Assembly: GCA_025024175.1 (NCBI GenBank)
Contig: QCXZ01000041.1
Span: forward strand, 1,421,786-1,485,785
DNA from: Rhyzopertha dominica
Taxonomy: Eukaryota > Arthropoda > Insecta > Coleoptera > Bostrichidae
Length of the DNA: 64,000 nt
Reading direction: 5' to 3'
Under the pieces are notes generated by a model that saw only the letters and a list, made by a program, of their open reading frames with translations, was not told the DNA's origin and searched no databases. This document shows, one piece after another, positions 35,657-46,463 of the stretch; the stretch's first letter is position 1; every line of letters starts with the position of its first letter. The position numbers and the translations under genes were made by a program.

Positions 35657-35680
35657 TTAGGTCAGGTCAGGTCAGGTCAG
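35657..35680 (+). repeat. Short TTAGG/TCAGG telomere-type tract
   Basis: TTAGG at 35657-35661 is followed by three TCAGG units and a partial fourth. TTAGG is the usual insect telomere unit and TCAGG that of Tribolium and some other beetles. The tract is too short to be a telomere; it is an interstitial seed or chance repeat just upstream of the MGCSNSK exon. Confidence 0.6.
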
Positions 35681-36519
35681 AGGGCAATTTATTAATAAAA
35701 AATATTAAGAATGTCTTACGAATATTACACGAATTTAATACCTAAGGTACGCTAAAATATGGTGTAATTTTAATCGCTACTCTACCAGTCAACAAAATTA
35801 TAATTGAAGAAGCCCAAGCGTGTCAGATATACGAGATGCATATTATATTGTATGGTAATAGTATGTAAATCTAATATATATGTTGGATTTAGTGTTTTCT
35901 AATCCTGATTTTGAGATTTTAAGATCTGAAGACTTTTATTATCCGGCGTTGTTAGTCTCGGTATCTTTTGATGAGTCGACTGAAACTGTAGATTTTCTAT
36001 GAATCATCCTAACAAATGTTACAATTTTAAACGCGCAAATACCCCTGCTGGTTTCGAGAATGTCCATGATGTTAACGATGCTTGTACTTTTTTATAATAT
36101 TATATTTTATTTAACCTGGCAGTTCCAAAGATATTATATATTTTCGTAACTCTTTGCAATCTTTCTTAATCCAAGATATTCAACAAGTACTTACTGCAGT
36201 ACCAGTACCAGCAGGTTTTTTTTCTCAGATATCATATGGACCTACTAGGTGTGTCAAATTGTAAACTGATTAATCTTTTTGAACGTTATTTCATGCAGGT
36301 GTTAGATTATTATTTTTCTTGTTGTTCGCATTTTGATTGTTTTTATTCCAAATGACTTCATGGTTGAATGCTAGGACACAATACTATACATATCCGATGT
36401 AAATGATAAAATAGTTTCTTAATTCCTACATTCTGCAATTGTTTGATAAACATGCACCAGTTAAAACTGCTTACATCTCCAAGCCATATGCACCTTGACT
36501 TACGCCAACAATTAAGATC
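35681..36519. other. Intergenic; second half of a diverged repeat pair
   Basis: About 36240-36363 (CTACTAGGTGTGTCAAATTG ... TTTTATTCCAAATGACTTCA) resembles 35020-35165 in the same orientation. This is likely an old dispersed element. No gene recognised. Confidence 0.35.
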
Positions 36520-36996
36520 ATGATGCGAGAACGTAATAAGTTACTAAGTAAGTACAAACGAACGGGAAAATTGCAGGATTGGGTTCAGTATAAGCAGTTT
36601 CGTAACATGACGGTTAGCGCTATCAGAAAGGAAAAGACTGCGTACTTAAACCAAGTCAATATTAATACTTCCAGTAAACATTTGTGGAAAACTTTAAATT
36701 ATTTACACGTCAAGCGAGGTGGGAAGTCCTGTGACATACCATCATACCCTGCTAATGCAATAAATGACTACTTTATGTCGGTATTTTTTCCATACAACAA
36801 CTGTCCCAATGAAGTAAAAAAACAAATGATGTATAGGTTAAGTCATTAGCTTGTAATTATAGTCAAAGCATGGTACTATAGTTATGTTTTTGGTTGGTTT
36901 ATTTCTCATATTGAACTAAGTTTATATTTTATTTTTGGTTGAAATAGCTACGCTAGTATGTTTAAATAAAGTCCTATTATCATTATTATTATTAAT
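36520..36996 (+). pseudogene. Non-LTR retrotransposon fragment, linker joined to 3' end
   Basis: The first 60-odd codons (RERNKLLSKYKRTGKLQDWV, then RKEKTAYLNQ, KHLWKTLNYL) match the basic linker between endonuclease and reverse transcriptase in Jockey/CR1-type elements; ANAINDYFMSVF is the usual end of that linker. The frame then runs into NEVKKQMMYRLSH and a TAG at 36849 with no RT, so the RT has been deleted. The 3' UTR follows, with AATAAA near 36966 and an ATT-rich tail (about 36977-36995) that marks the element's end. The clade is tentative. Confidence 0.7.
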
Positions 36997-38343
36997 GCTT
37001 CACAGCAGTGTGTGGGTGGTTGAAGAGGCAAGATTCAAATGAATAATAATTCGTGAATCGCTCTTTTATCATCGTTTAAATTTAAACACAAATCATTTAA
37101 GAATACTGCGTTAATGAAAACAGAAAACAGAGAGGGAGAACTTTCTACACCTTCATTTGTCGCCTATGTATATAGGGAAACTCCCAAGTTTGGCCATTTC
37201 ATTTTCTCCCTATTCATAACAACGAAAGTCAAGATGCCGATGGAGGCCCTAAGAGCTGGTGATCTCCGCTGAAAGTAAGCCACTCCAAATCCTGAAGGAA
37301 CTTATTAAACAGCCCGCCGGTGTCACATCCCTACACAAACAGGATGCGATGGGTCGAGTTGTCGAAGTCAGCCGACACAAGGATTAGGCGACAGGCTCTG
37401 CACCTCGAATCCCAGGCTTCGCTCATATGAAACGAAGTAGGCGGCAGGTTGAGTGGCACTTTGCAGACCGGCAAAATCGCATTGCTGCACTGCACCAACT
37501 GTGCGGTGCGATACGATGGTTACCGTAGCTAATCAATTTCATGTGCTAGTTGCATGCATAAACGGTTTTGAATTGTGGCAAGGCGGTAATGAGAATTGTG
37601 ATTGGAAAAAGTAATTTAGTGCTGATGGAGTTTAGCGGGCATTGTGTGGAAGGCCAGGATTTATTGACAAATTGATTGGGTTTACATTTGTTTACACGAT
37701 GTGATTTTGTAATAATAAAATATAGGTAAAATAAAAATACAGACCTCCAGAATTGCTGATTAACACGGTTTTATAAAGAGCAAGTGAGCTCTAGTTTATT
37801 CTAAATTGATACAGAAATATGCTGATCCAATCAGAGATATAAAATGTCAAAAGTTCAATTTGTATTTAGTTTTTCATAAATATTTTTTAATAATTGGTGT
37901 ATTTTCACAAAAATCTCCAGAGTCAGGGAATGTGCAAGGCGATATTCTGTTGGGCAGAAAGAAATTTTTCGAAAGGATCGTACTGCCAATGCAACATGAA
38001 AAATGGAGGCAAAGTTCACCCGAAAGGAAAGCTCTTCCGCTCAACCTAAAGAAGATAAAAAAATAGATAAATTAAATTGAATGTAGCAGCCGAATCATGG
38101 ACACCCAAGCGCACGCCAGACAACTATAAAACAAAAAGGAAACAAAAAAATAAATGAAAGATTATACAGACAAAATCTTTATCACAAATTAAGACGAACT
38201 GACTTGGTTATCAAACAAATATTGTTTTAACTGTTTACAGTAGCGATAAGTGGAACTGTGTTTAATATACTTAGGCAAGGTGTTATAGAACGAACCATTA
38301 AAAGTGTAAAACGATGCTTACCCATTTCAGCATTATATAATTG
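36997..38343. other. Intergenic, nothing recognised
   Basis: A GC-richer block at about 37240-37520 has no readable domain in any frame. The 86-codon frame at 37806-38066 is treated as chance. Confidence 0.4.
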
Positions 38344-38608
38344 TAAATTATTTCTTATCAAATTTGTGGAATCTGCCGCTCAAAATACATCTGTTTGTCG
38401 ATTTTGAGCTAAAATCACAAAACATCAAAGGCTAACCCCTTTGTTCCTTTTGGACCTTAAAATTTTGCACCTCCGATTTGTATAATTTCAAGCATATTTA
38501 CTCATCTGGACCTCCTGAATTTCGGAATGGTATCCGTTTGTCGCTAGCTACAACGGTTCGATCTAAAAGCGGAATAAATTAGGCCGCCTGACGTCCTAGC
38601 TCATAAAA
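38344..38608 (+). repeat. Dispersed single satellite monomer
   Basis: Same family and orientation as 4865-5250. It starts within the monomer (CAAATTTGTGGAATCTGC) and runs through GCTAACCCCTTTGTTC and GGACCTCCTGAATTTCGGAA to GACGTCCTAGCTCAT. It lies alone, outside a tandem array, and lacks a 20-bp class stretch (TAGTTTCCACCAAAAAATC) present in the first copy. Confidence 0.8.
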
Positions 38609-38863
38609 AATCCAATCTTCCCTTTTCACCAATGTAGAATACATTCCAAAGTGTTTAGTATCTATTTTTGCATCAGGATTCAATAACTGCAACCACGCAA
38701 TTTATTCTAATAATCTATATAATCATAGGTTATGAAGAAAACTACCACTCATATCTTAGATATATAGTTTAATGTTCTTAACAAATCGTAAACTTTAGTT
38801 CACTTTAGTGAACGGAAGCTTCTTCTTGTTTTATCAATGTAAGCAATATTAGCAAAAAAAAAC
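38609..38863. other. 3' flank of the secreted-protein gene
   Basis: No canonical AATAAA lies close to the stop on the minus strand. The nearest exact match is at about 38701-38706. Confidence 0.3.
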
Positions 38864-39361
38864 TTAATTTTTACTTGCTTCCTTCATAAGATCAGCAATC
38901 ACCGTACGGAATATATTATAATCTTCTTCATCCCATTCAGGATATTCTAGTTCTTCTTCCTGGCAAGACTCTGTAGCGGACGTAATTTCATTTGCAAAGG
39001 CAAGAAATTCCTGCAATGCTTGTGCCACGCCATCTTTGACTGCCTGGACCTTGCATGATATACTGACAATTGGACATTGCTGATATGCATCCGAAGTCTC
39101 TCCTACTATGCGAATTAGTTCATAGATAAAGTGCAACGTCGCCGCTGATACTTGTTTGATGATTTCGGTAACGTTACAACTGACTTCATTGTCATCTTGT
39201 GCCTGGAGTATCATGACAATTAATTAAATCCATTGGTTTCTAAAGTTAAGTTTATCCCAACTTCAGCGAAAATTTAAACAGGAAATATATACAGATGCTA
39301 AAAAATCATTTACCTGAGCAGCAGAGACAATAGCAAGTAACAAAAGTGTTACAGTCAACAT
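38864..39361 (-). CDS. Small secreted four-cysteine protein, paralogue A (two exons)
   Basis: Exon 1 (39314-39361) encodes the signal peptide MLTVTLLLLAIVSAAQ and ends at CAG|GTAAAT. A 111-nt intron ends ACTCCAG at 39203. Exon 2 (38864-39202) gives the rest, for 128 residues in all. The mature protein starts about QDDNEVSCNV and is probably helical, with cysteines spaced C-x33-C-x6-C-x29-C (SCNVTE, QQCPIVSISC, ESCQEE). A short acidic tail follows (QEEELEYPEWDEED). CNVT is a potential N-glycosylation site. The cysteine spacing, exon-1 length of 16 codons and intron phase 0 are identical to the gene at 40854-41573, so the two are tandem paralogues. A TATATAAG box sits about 45-50 bases before the ATG. 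It should be secreted into haemolymph, gut or another extracellular space; the function is unknown and I do not recognise the family. Confidence 0.8.
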
Positions 39362-39404
39362 CTTGAAGCCTATTGGTATAACTATAAGAAGAGCTTTGGT
39401 AGTA

Positions 39405-39413
39405 CTTATATAG
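39405..39413 (-). promoter_or_regulatory. TATA box of secreted-protein gene A
   Basis: CTATATAAG on the minus strand, about 45-50 bases upstream of the ATG at 39361. This spacing would put the transcription start roughly 15-20 bases before the ATG. Confidence 0.55.
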
Positions 39414-40802
39414 GGGTCCGCATCAAACAGTACGTGAGGCATAAAACATTAACAAACAATAGTAAACCTTTATAATGTGTATCACGAACATCACGATGGC
39501 GCTGCTATGGCAGTATTATCTCTGCAATAATATTCGTTGCTTAACTCGAAATAGGTAAAAATACGTACCATGGATTGAATATAATTTAGAGCTGGATTGG
39601 ACTTCTTTTAAACTTCTTAAAACTACGACACATATTTTTTCCAATTAATGCTTCAATTACTCTAACTAAAAGTCGTGCATAGAAATCAACTCCAGCAGAT
39701 CTATTTACAGCTAGCGATACAGACAGTCCGTGGGCTGCAAACTGGAAGCCTTATTTCGCCTATTTCTGCTCCATCTATTAAATTGATGTAATGTACTTGG
39801 CGAAGGTAATTAAAGGCCTGTAAAGGGGTTAATTTCTCAATCTCTGGGAAGCTCGTAGTACTATCCTGGACAAGACACCACGTCGGCACATGACTTTAAT
39901 CGATAATTTACAGAGGAATTCATCTTCAGTGTAAATAAAAATTGTGGCATTCATCCATCTTCGAATAACTCTAAAGTGTCCAGAATCCATTAGAATAGAC
40001 CACTTACTATAGTTTATAATCATTTGTCGCATAAAATTAATAAGGAGAATCAATTACTCTATCCATTAAGCAAATAAGCTTAAGATCAATTTCCAGTGTG
40101 CTCCAAATGCAAAGCCAGCTTTAAATCAGGATAGCGTGTATCACAAACTTGATGACTGGCAAACCCTTAAGCTTCACAACAAAAATCAATAGGTACTTGA
40201 GAAATGGCATATGCATGAGTTAATATCTGGACAATCTCATGGTTATTCTAGATAAAATGAAACCAAAAGATTTTCGGATAAAATAATATTTGACTGAAAT
40301 ACAGAAATACCCATGAAATTGCGAAAAAAAAGGATAGGCAGGCAACTCTCAAAAGTGTTAANTTGATTACTTTCGGGAAGCTATCTGTGCCTGTAAAATT
40401 TGCGATACTTGTGTACACGAGGGAGTGAGAACACATTCGAATAGATAAGGATAGNNGAACGTTTCTGGTATAGAGCCGTTTAATATAATACAGTAACATT
40501 TATCATCTTAAGTAGTTGTAAACATAAGCCCTTTTAAAAGCTAGTTTTCGAGGTCCGGCCATTTATTCAATTATTTTTAAAGCAACAATACTAAAGTCGT
40601 ACGTAAAACTATTGTTCCGGTAAGACCTATATATATTACGTAGGTAAAGCCCGTAGTTTTCCAAAACATCTTCAAACTCTTAGGAAGTTTAAATGAAACC
40701 TGTATTTCAGAAACTCATATTCTAGCTTATTGATACTCAACTCCTGAAACACTTTCTTTTTGCTTCAATCTGCATTTTTTAAACTTTATTCAGTATAAAC
40801 GC
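39414..40802. other. Between the two secreted-protein genes; one unassigned decayed frame
   Basis: At about 39700-40053 the minus strand gives WSILMDSGHFRVIRRWMNAT with TEDEFLCKL and, after a shift, TTSFPEIEKLTPLQAFNYLR and HYINLIDGAEIGEIRL. It looks like coding sequence with one frameshift, but I recognise no family and see no splice sites that repair it. The rest is AT-rich with three N bases near 40362-40456. Confidence 0.3.
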
Positions 40803-40808
40803 TTTATT
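40803..40808 (-). terminator. Polyadenylation signal of secreted-protein gene B
   Basis: AATAAA on the minus strand, about 46 bases after the TAA at 40854-40856, a normal spacing for an animal gene. Confidence 0.6.
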
Positions 40809-40853
40809 GAAAGAATAAAACTCGCTTTATGTTACATAAAATACTAGGTACAG

Positions 40854-41573
40854 TTATTTGTATTTAAGCAAGTAGCTACTTTCTGTAGCTGTCACATCTC
40901 CTCCGAGCAAACATTTTATAACAGTCTTAGATATGTGGAAGAGAAGAACAAAAACTTCTCTTACAATTTTTCCGAGCCCTGCTTTGATTGTCGCAACATA
41001 ACAGTTCAAGCTCAGTATACCGCAGTCAAAAAATGCGCTTAGGGCTTCCTTGAGCGATTTAATTATGTTGCTGATGAACTCGTTGAACAGCTGGACGATG
41101 CGGGCGTGGAGATCAGAGAGGTTGCAAATGAAAAACCTGGGCTCGATTGCTCGTTTCTTATGCAACTTAATGTTCGGGTGTAGCGATTCTTCCCTTTCTA
41201 TGGTTTCTTTGTGCTTGGAAGAATATTGTTCGTCTATTAGTTGTTTTACGTCCCCTGTGCTGTAAGGATTATCGGAGATTGACGCCTGTAAAAATTATTG
41301 AAGCTTAGCCTTTTTCATTAGAAAGCAGGAAATGTATATGTTGCATGAGTAAATGTTGTCACACACCAACCACAACTAATGAAACTTAAATGTAATCTGG
41401 TAAGTCTTATGGGTTTGTCATGTACATGGAGACCTCATCATGACGCCGTCATTACCATAAGGGAGGAAGTATTATCTATTATCTTCCTACCATTACTCGA
41501 CAACCAAAAAAAGTTCTCTCCTTACCTCACAAAACGAAAGCAAAACAAGAGCCAGCACACCCACTCGAGGCAT
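40854..41573 (-). CDS. Small secreted four-cysteine protein, paralogue B (two exons)
   Basis: Exon 1 (41526-41573) encodes MPRVGVLALVLLSFCE, a signal peptide, ending at GAG|GTAAGG. The 240-nt intron ends TTTTTACAG. Exon 2 (40854-41285) begins ASISDNPYSTGDV, giving 159 residues. After an acidic and charged N-terminal stretch comes LHKKRAIEP, a possible proprotein-convertase site. Then follows a helical domain with C-x33-C-x6-C-x29-C (FICNLSD, FDCGILSLNC, VIKCLLGG). Across these 72 residues it aligns with paralogue A with no gap and about one quarter identity, starting CN in both. An AATAAA follows the stop. CNLS is a potential N-glycosylation site, as CNVT is in A. The intervening 1.5 kb and the same strand suggest tandem duplication followed by strong divergence. 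Function and family are unknown. Confidence 0.8.
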
Positions 41574-41881
41574 TTTTAGCTTGTTATACGCGAATAAAAG
41601 ATCCCCTGCGTTACTTCAACACTTATGTACTCTACGACACAATCAATTCGTGAAAATCGTAAAAGTGTTATTCACTCGACGTGTCAATAATTTTGCAGTA
41701 AAGCGATTTAGTACCTCAAAGCTGGAAGGCAAACGCGTATACGTATCCAAGTTCTTAGCCAGGGGGATTTGTGTTGTTTGGACGAGTTTAGCAAACATTA
41801 TAACAAGAATTACACGTGATAGACGATCTTCAGTTTCAAGGGGAGGCTTGTTATTATTCTACGATCCCGTAATGGGAGCCA
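41574..41881. other. Upstream region of secreted-protein gene B
   Basis: No strong TATA box is at a standard distance; a TACATAAG lies about 55 bases before the ATG on the minus strand. The plus-strand frame at 41581-41934 is not supported. Confidence 0.3.
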
Positions 41882-42093
41882 GGTGGCTTTATCATCATGA
41901 CAGTGTAATGCTGACAGGTGGCATTGCCATCTAAATCCTTGCTTACATCATTCTAAGCCTTTGGTGTATAGGCAAAACCAGTTCTATGCCGTGCTGTCTG
42001 CACTAGACCTAAACTGCACTGATGGGCTATAATTATAGCGAAATAGGTCTATCTGCAGTTGGTTGCAGTGCAGATAGCACAGCATAGACGTGG
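41882..42093. mobile_element. Second copy of the double-hairpin MITE, partial and inverse
   Basis: Reverse-complement homology to the 15396 element covers GGTGGCATTGCCATCTAAAT, the linker with GGCAAAACCAGTTCTATGCC, and the whole A hairpin ending in AGCACAGCATAGACGTG. One arm of hairpin B is missing. The 36-nt B loop (AGGTGGCTTTATCATCATGA onwards) is in the same plus-strand orientation as in the other copy although the rest is inverted. No target duplication is found. Confidence 0.75.
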
Positions 42094-45000
42094 GTTTATA
42101 GCATTTTTCACTCATAGTAGAAAAGGCTAAAGGTTTCAGGTTCAATTTCTGGACAGAGCAATAGTTTTTTTATAAAGGTAAATTGGGTATCACTTTAGTT
42201 AAGGTTAAGAAGCTTTATAAAAGATATCGCAAGGATGGTTAAATATTAATTAAAAAAGTCAAAACGGACGTTTATCTTTCATTTGTTAGTTGAGTCTGCT
42301 AAGCATTGAATTTGAAGTTTGAAAATGTCGATGTTTGGCCGTCTGTTAACTTCATGTAATCGGCTTATTTCAGTGCGGTACTTTTATAACATCCATCTCG
42401 AATCCGAGTTCCTCCAACTAAATTTTAATCCTGTTTTTTAAGACCGATTGCCGCCCACACCGACCACCGATGCAGGCAGAGTTGAAAGCCCCCCCGAGGC
42501 GTGGGGTTGTAGCGGGAATTAAAAATTAATTTGATATTGGTGGCCGACCAGTATTCGGCTTATAACCGTCAGTCTTTAATTGAGGGACGCCTCGTCCTAC
42601 CCAATCGATATTCTTTTGTTTTAAAAGCGGGATTGATTCCCGTCTGCCGCGTTTCCGTCCGGAAAAATACGGCCGTGTGCAGAAGTTGGAATTAGCGGTT
42701 GGCTTTGTTTCCAGCAGGTAAATTGGGTAGCAGCTCCAACATGGTCCCGGCGCTGATGAACTTTGTTTGTTCAATTATGGGATGCGGTTTTTTGGGTGGG
42801 CCACGTTTTCTAAATTGCGGAAGCTCACGTGGCATACACGTTCAGCACAACATACGGACTGGAATAGAAATAAGGAGACGCAGTATACTTCCCCAAATGA
42901 AATAAGGGTATATTACACTTGTAAAGTGCTCGTTCACTTTCAATGAACCCTTGGCTGTGAGTAATTTCCTGTTTAGAATAGATCGACAGATGCTCGAACA
43001 AACCATTGCTTTATCAGGACCGTCTTGAGTAAAATACTAATAAATAATTGCGCCTGTCATTAAAACTAAAATAAAAGAAAGATGACTCACAAAAGGAGAA
43101 TCAGCAGGTGTGGTTTGTGCATTATGGGACGATGGAATTAGAAAAACTGATCAGACCAGCAGCACGAAAGAAATAAGGAAAATGCGATAGCGGAATGCCA
43201 TAAATTACATGAGGAAATGGAAGAAAGAAAGGAAATGAGGATATTCCGCAGCCACACTACAAGAAAACGAAGGTTCAGTATATTTAAAGAAAATCGCCGG
43301 AAAAGAATCTTGGAAGAAAAAAAATCAAAGTGATAGTAATAAGCAACATCATTATTCTTGTCGGCGAGGTAATTACAGTTTGATTGTTTGTTTCGAATTT
43401 TGTGACATAAAAAGTGGTCAGGAAAATTAACTTCTCGCTACAGGAATTGAAAAAATCTGTTGGTAAGTGAAAGTAACAGCACGAGTTCCTTAAGATAGTG
43501 TGATCTGAAAAATGCTAGTGGCTTATTTAGTGCCAAACTGCTCTTGGTATATTTTAAAGTACGTTCAAAGCATGCAAATCATCAACGCTTTGGTCGAATT
43601 ATTTCATGTTAAAGGCAATAATAACACAAAAAAATAGGATACAAGCAAACAAACTTGCCTTTTTGAAACGAAAATGAGAAGAATATTGAAAAAAAGTCGA
43701 TAGTATTGACCAAGGAACAAATCCATTTAGAGGCTCGCCATAATTTTTGGTTTATTGAGGCCCGCAAAGATCTATGCAACGTGACATTTAATAATATCGA
43801 AGATTTGGGTGCTAGTTGACAAAAAACCAATGTGCAGCGAACTTTCTTTAGTATACCGGGTGTTTAAAAAAATTGAACGGCGGGTTGGTCTAAAGTCTAA
43901 TTTGAAATCTGATGATTCTGATTTATGTTAGTGTTCTTACTTAACAGAGTTTTTATGTAGTGCACACTTTAGGTTATCAATTTTATAATTTATGATGGTT
44001 ACTTTACGTTACAAAATCTCGAACATGCCAAACATTAAAATGATAACATTACAACAATCACCATTTCAGCTTGTTCCCAGTGTGGCTGTTCGCTGCAAGT
44101 TTAAGCGCATTTTGATGTCACCTGAATAAAATGTAATATGTATACGTCGGCGTGAATCTGTTGCCTCGCGAGTATACCCAAGTGTGAGATCAGATTTGCA
44201 TAAATTCGTAATATCTGGGACATTAACTCTAGAGCCCTAGGAGAAGCATTTTGTGTAAAGGAACTGCCGAGATGAAAATGTAAAATACAGGAACGTAACG
44301 TTGATTTGAAGTAAGGGTCATAGAACCACTTTTTCGCTGATACAAACTTTAAAAGCATCCGTCTTTCCAAATTTAACATTTATTTGTTACACATGGGGCT
44401 TTTTCATTTATGTGTGCGCATCTCGTTTAATCCCTGCCGTGTGGTAAACGCTTTTACGATACTTTTCAAGAGAAATATTACTTTTTGCGTCAAAATGCAT
44501 ACAACGGCGCATTCTAAAGGCTTCTAGCTCGTACGCGGCATTAATAAAGGTAACGTTGTTTGCGACGAAAGATCCCAAGCAAAATGTGATGTGATATCTT
44601 TGCCTTTATGCTTTCAGGCACATTCAGGGACATGCATGTGTCTGCTGAAACTGCAATGTTAATAGCTTTCCCGTCAACACAGTTGAGTAGTTTCGTATTG
44701 AATTAAAAAAAAACAAAGGCTATTTCATATAATTTAGTGCAATGAATTGCAACTATACTAAATCGTTTTATACAGCGAGCCGTAGAACAAAAGAAGGGAA
44801 CGTACGCATGCAGTTTTGAAAACGTTTCAGCTGGAAAATGGCCTATCTCTTTTATGAGTTGAATACCTGCACGTGGCGTAGATATGGGTTGAATAGGGAG
44901 CTTTGCAGATTTACGTTTACCTCGCAAAAGCTTTCGCAGTGAAATGCCTGTTTACGTTTCAGATTATTACGTCAATTCAATTACCAGAGGCAGATGCGTT

Positions 45001-45348
45001 TCGGTATTTGCTAAAGAAGTTGTGGTAGTTAAATCAAATTCATATCTGCAGTAGTTTTTAAAACATGGTAAACCACAAAGGCATTTATTGTGGGACCAGA
45101 AATATTCTGCGAACACAACTTAATGGTCTATTTAAAAAGTCACTGTCATCGTCGATTTCATCACCGTCGCTAAGCATTTTGTCTAAAAATTACAAGAGAC
45201 TGACAATGAAGTTTAGTACACTGGTCTCACGGGCGTACGTAAAAAAAAGTTGGGGGGGTTAAAAGGTAACAAACCCCCCGATATTAATTTGTTTTTACAG
45301 TAATGTTAACAATAATTTAGGGGTGCACTTAGATGCAAATTCTACAAA
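42094..45348. other. Intergenic, nothing recognised
   Basis: A 3.2-kb stretch with short frames only. A GC-richer piece at 42470-42700 has no readable domain. CCGGGTGTTTAAAAAAATTG at about 43857 resembles transposon ends in form but has no partner. Confidence 0.4.
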
Positions 45349-45800
45349 CTAGCTTTGTAGATATCTTGCAGTACCCGGTACGCCCGATTTAACTGAAGTA
45401 GATCTTTCAGTTTCTCTGATTTCGCTAGTGATCCAGGACTTTCTATCAGAACATATTGTAATTTTTCTGATTGGAAAACACACATTAAATATCATATGGA
45501 ATATATGACATTTTTTTACTTCAATGTTTTCGATTAGATCTGCATTCGTATAGAAACCATCAATCAAAGAATTTGAACTTGAACACCAAAATATGACATT
45601 AAATTTAATAATTATTTTTTATATTTAGAGTTGGTCATTAGATCTACGTTAAAATCACCATTTACTAAATATATGCATTCAGACTCGAATACAAATTCCA
45701 AAACCATGGTTAATTGAATAAAAAACGTTTTTATTTTTCCATTAGGAAATCTATAACATGTCAAAAAACGATTAATATCTAAACATTTACAATTGATGAG
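45349..45800 (-). pseudogene. Non-LTR retrotransposon fragment, endonuclease C-terminus and linker
   Basis: On the minus strand, CYRFPNGKIKTFF, VLEFVFESE, then YLVNGDFNVDLM match the C-terminal half of the apurinic-type endonuclease, where GDFNxD is diagnostic. After a shift come FHMIFNVCFPIRK and DRKSWITSEI, the linker block, followed in another frame by KLKDLLQLNRAYRVLQDIYK. Frameshifts and missing ends show a dead copy. It could be from the same broad clade as the copy at 61772-63300, but the two do not overlap, so this cannot be tested here. Confidence 0.7.
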
Positions 45801-46463
45801 CTCTACCTATTAATATTTACCAAATAAAATAGAGAAGACTTTGATATTTTACATAGTTTACAAAAACTCAGCTTGAACGCACAGAAATATGTTCTTCTAA
45901 TAAAAGCCCATGACGAATTTGTATACAAAGGACGGCAACGTAGCTAATCCGAACCCTTTGTACGCCCTCCTTGATAGATGAATTTTCCAACAATTAAATT
46001 CGACATCCAGGACAGAATTAGAGCAAAATTCCATCAAGGCCTCCCCCGATAACATGTCTTTGTTTTCTGTCTGTGACGTTTTTATTCACATGGCAACGCT
46101 TTCTAATAATAAGTCAGATCGCCCGGCTTTGTGCCTTTGTCGTATTACATACAATGATAACGTCCGGTTTGAGCAGCGAAGGGCCTTTGCTGTTCTTGAT
46201 GGAAGGGACGGCGATTCAAATAATTTTGTGACCTGCATTTCCACAGTGGAAACAGCCGGGGATTGTGATTTGACATTCTAAATTGCCACATATTAATACA
46301 TACTGTGGCTGATTGTTTGGATCTTCGGGCTGTGATTTATAGATAGCATTTCAACGTAATAGCAGGATAAAACAGGATATAGCTTCATTCAAATTAAATG
46401 CTTTCGAGCGTGCAGAATAAGCGATAATACAATATTTGATCAATATTAAATTCGCTTATAATA
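45801..46463. other. Intergenic, nothing recognised
   Basis: A 75-codon frame at 46054-46281 lacks support. The region ends at the left terminal repeat of the DD41D element. Confidence 0.4.

Noticed and set aside
39701..40053. Third paralogue between the two secreted-protein genes
   Set aside because: The frame has no signal peptide and does not show the C-x33-C-x6-C-x29-C spacing.
41581..41934. Plus-strand frame opposite and upstream of secreted gene B
   Set aside because: It begins at a non-ATG codon next to the gene's promoter and runs into the MITE copy; no support as coding.
43857..44400. CCGGGTGTTT start resembling a transposon end
   Set aside because: No inverted partner and no transposase in the following kilobase.
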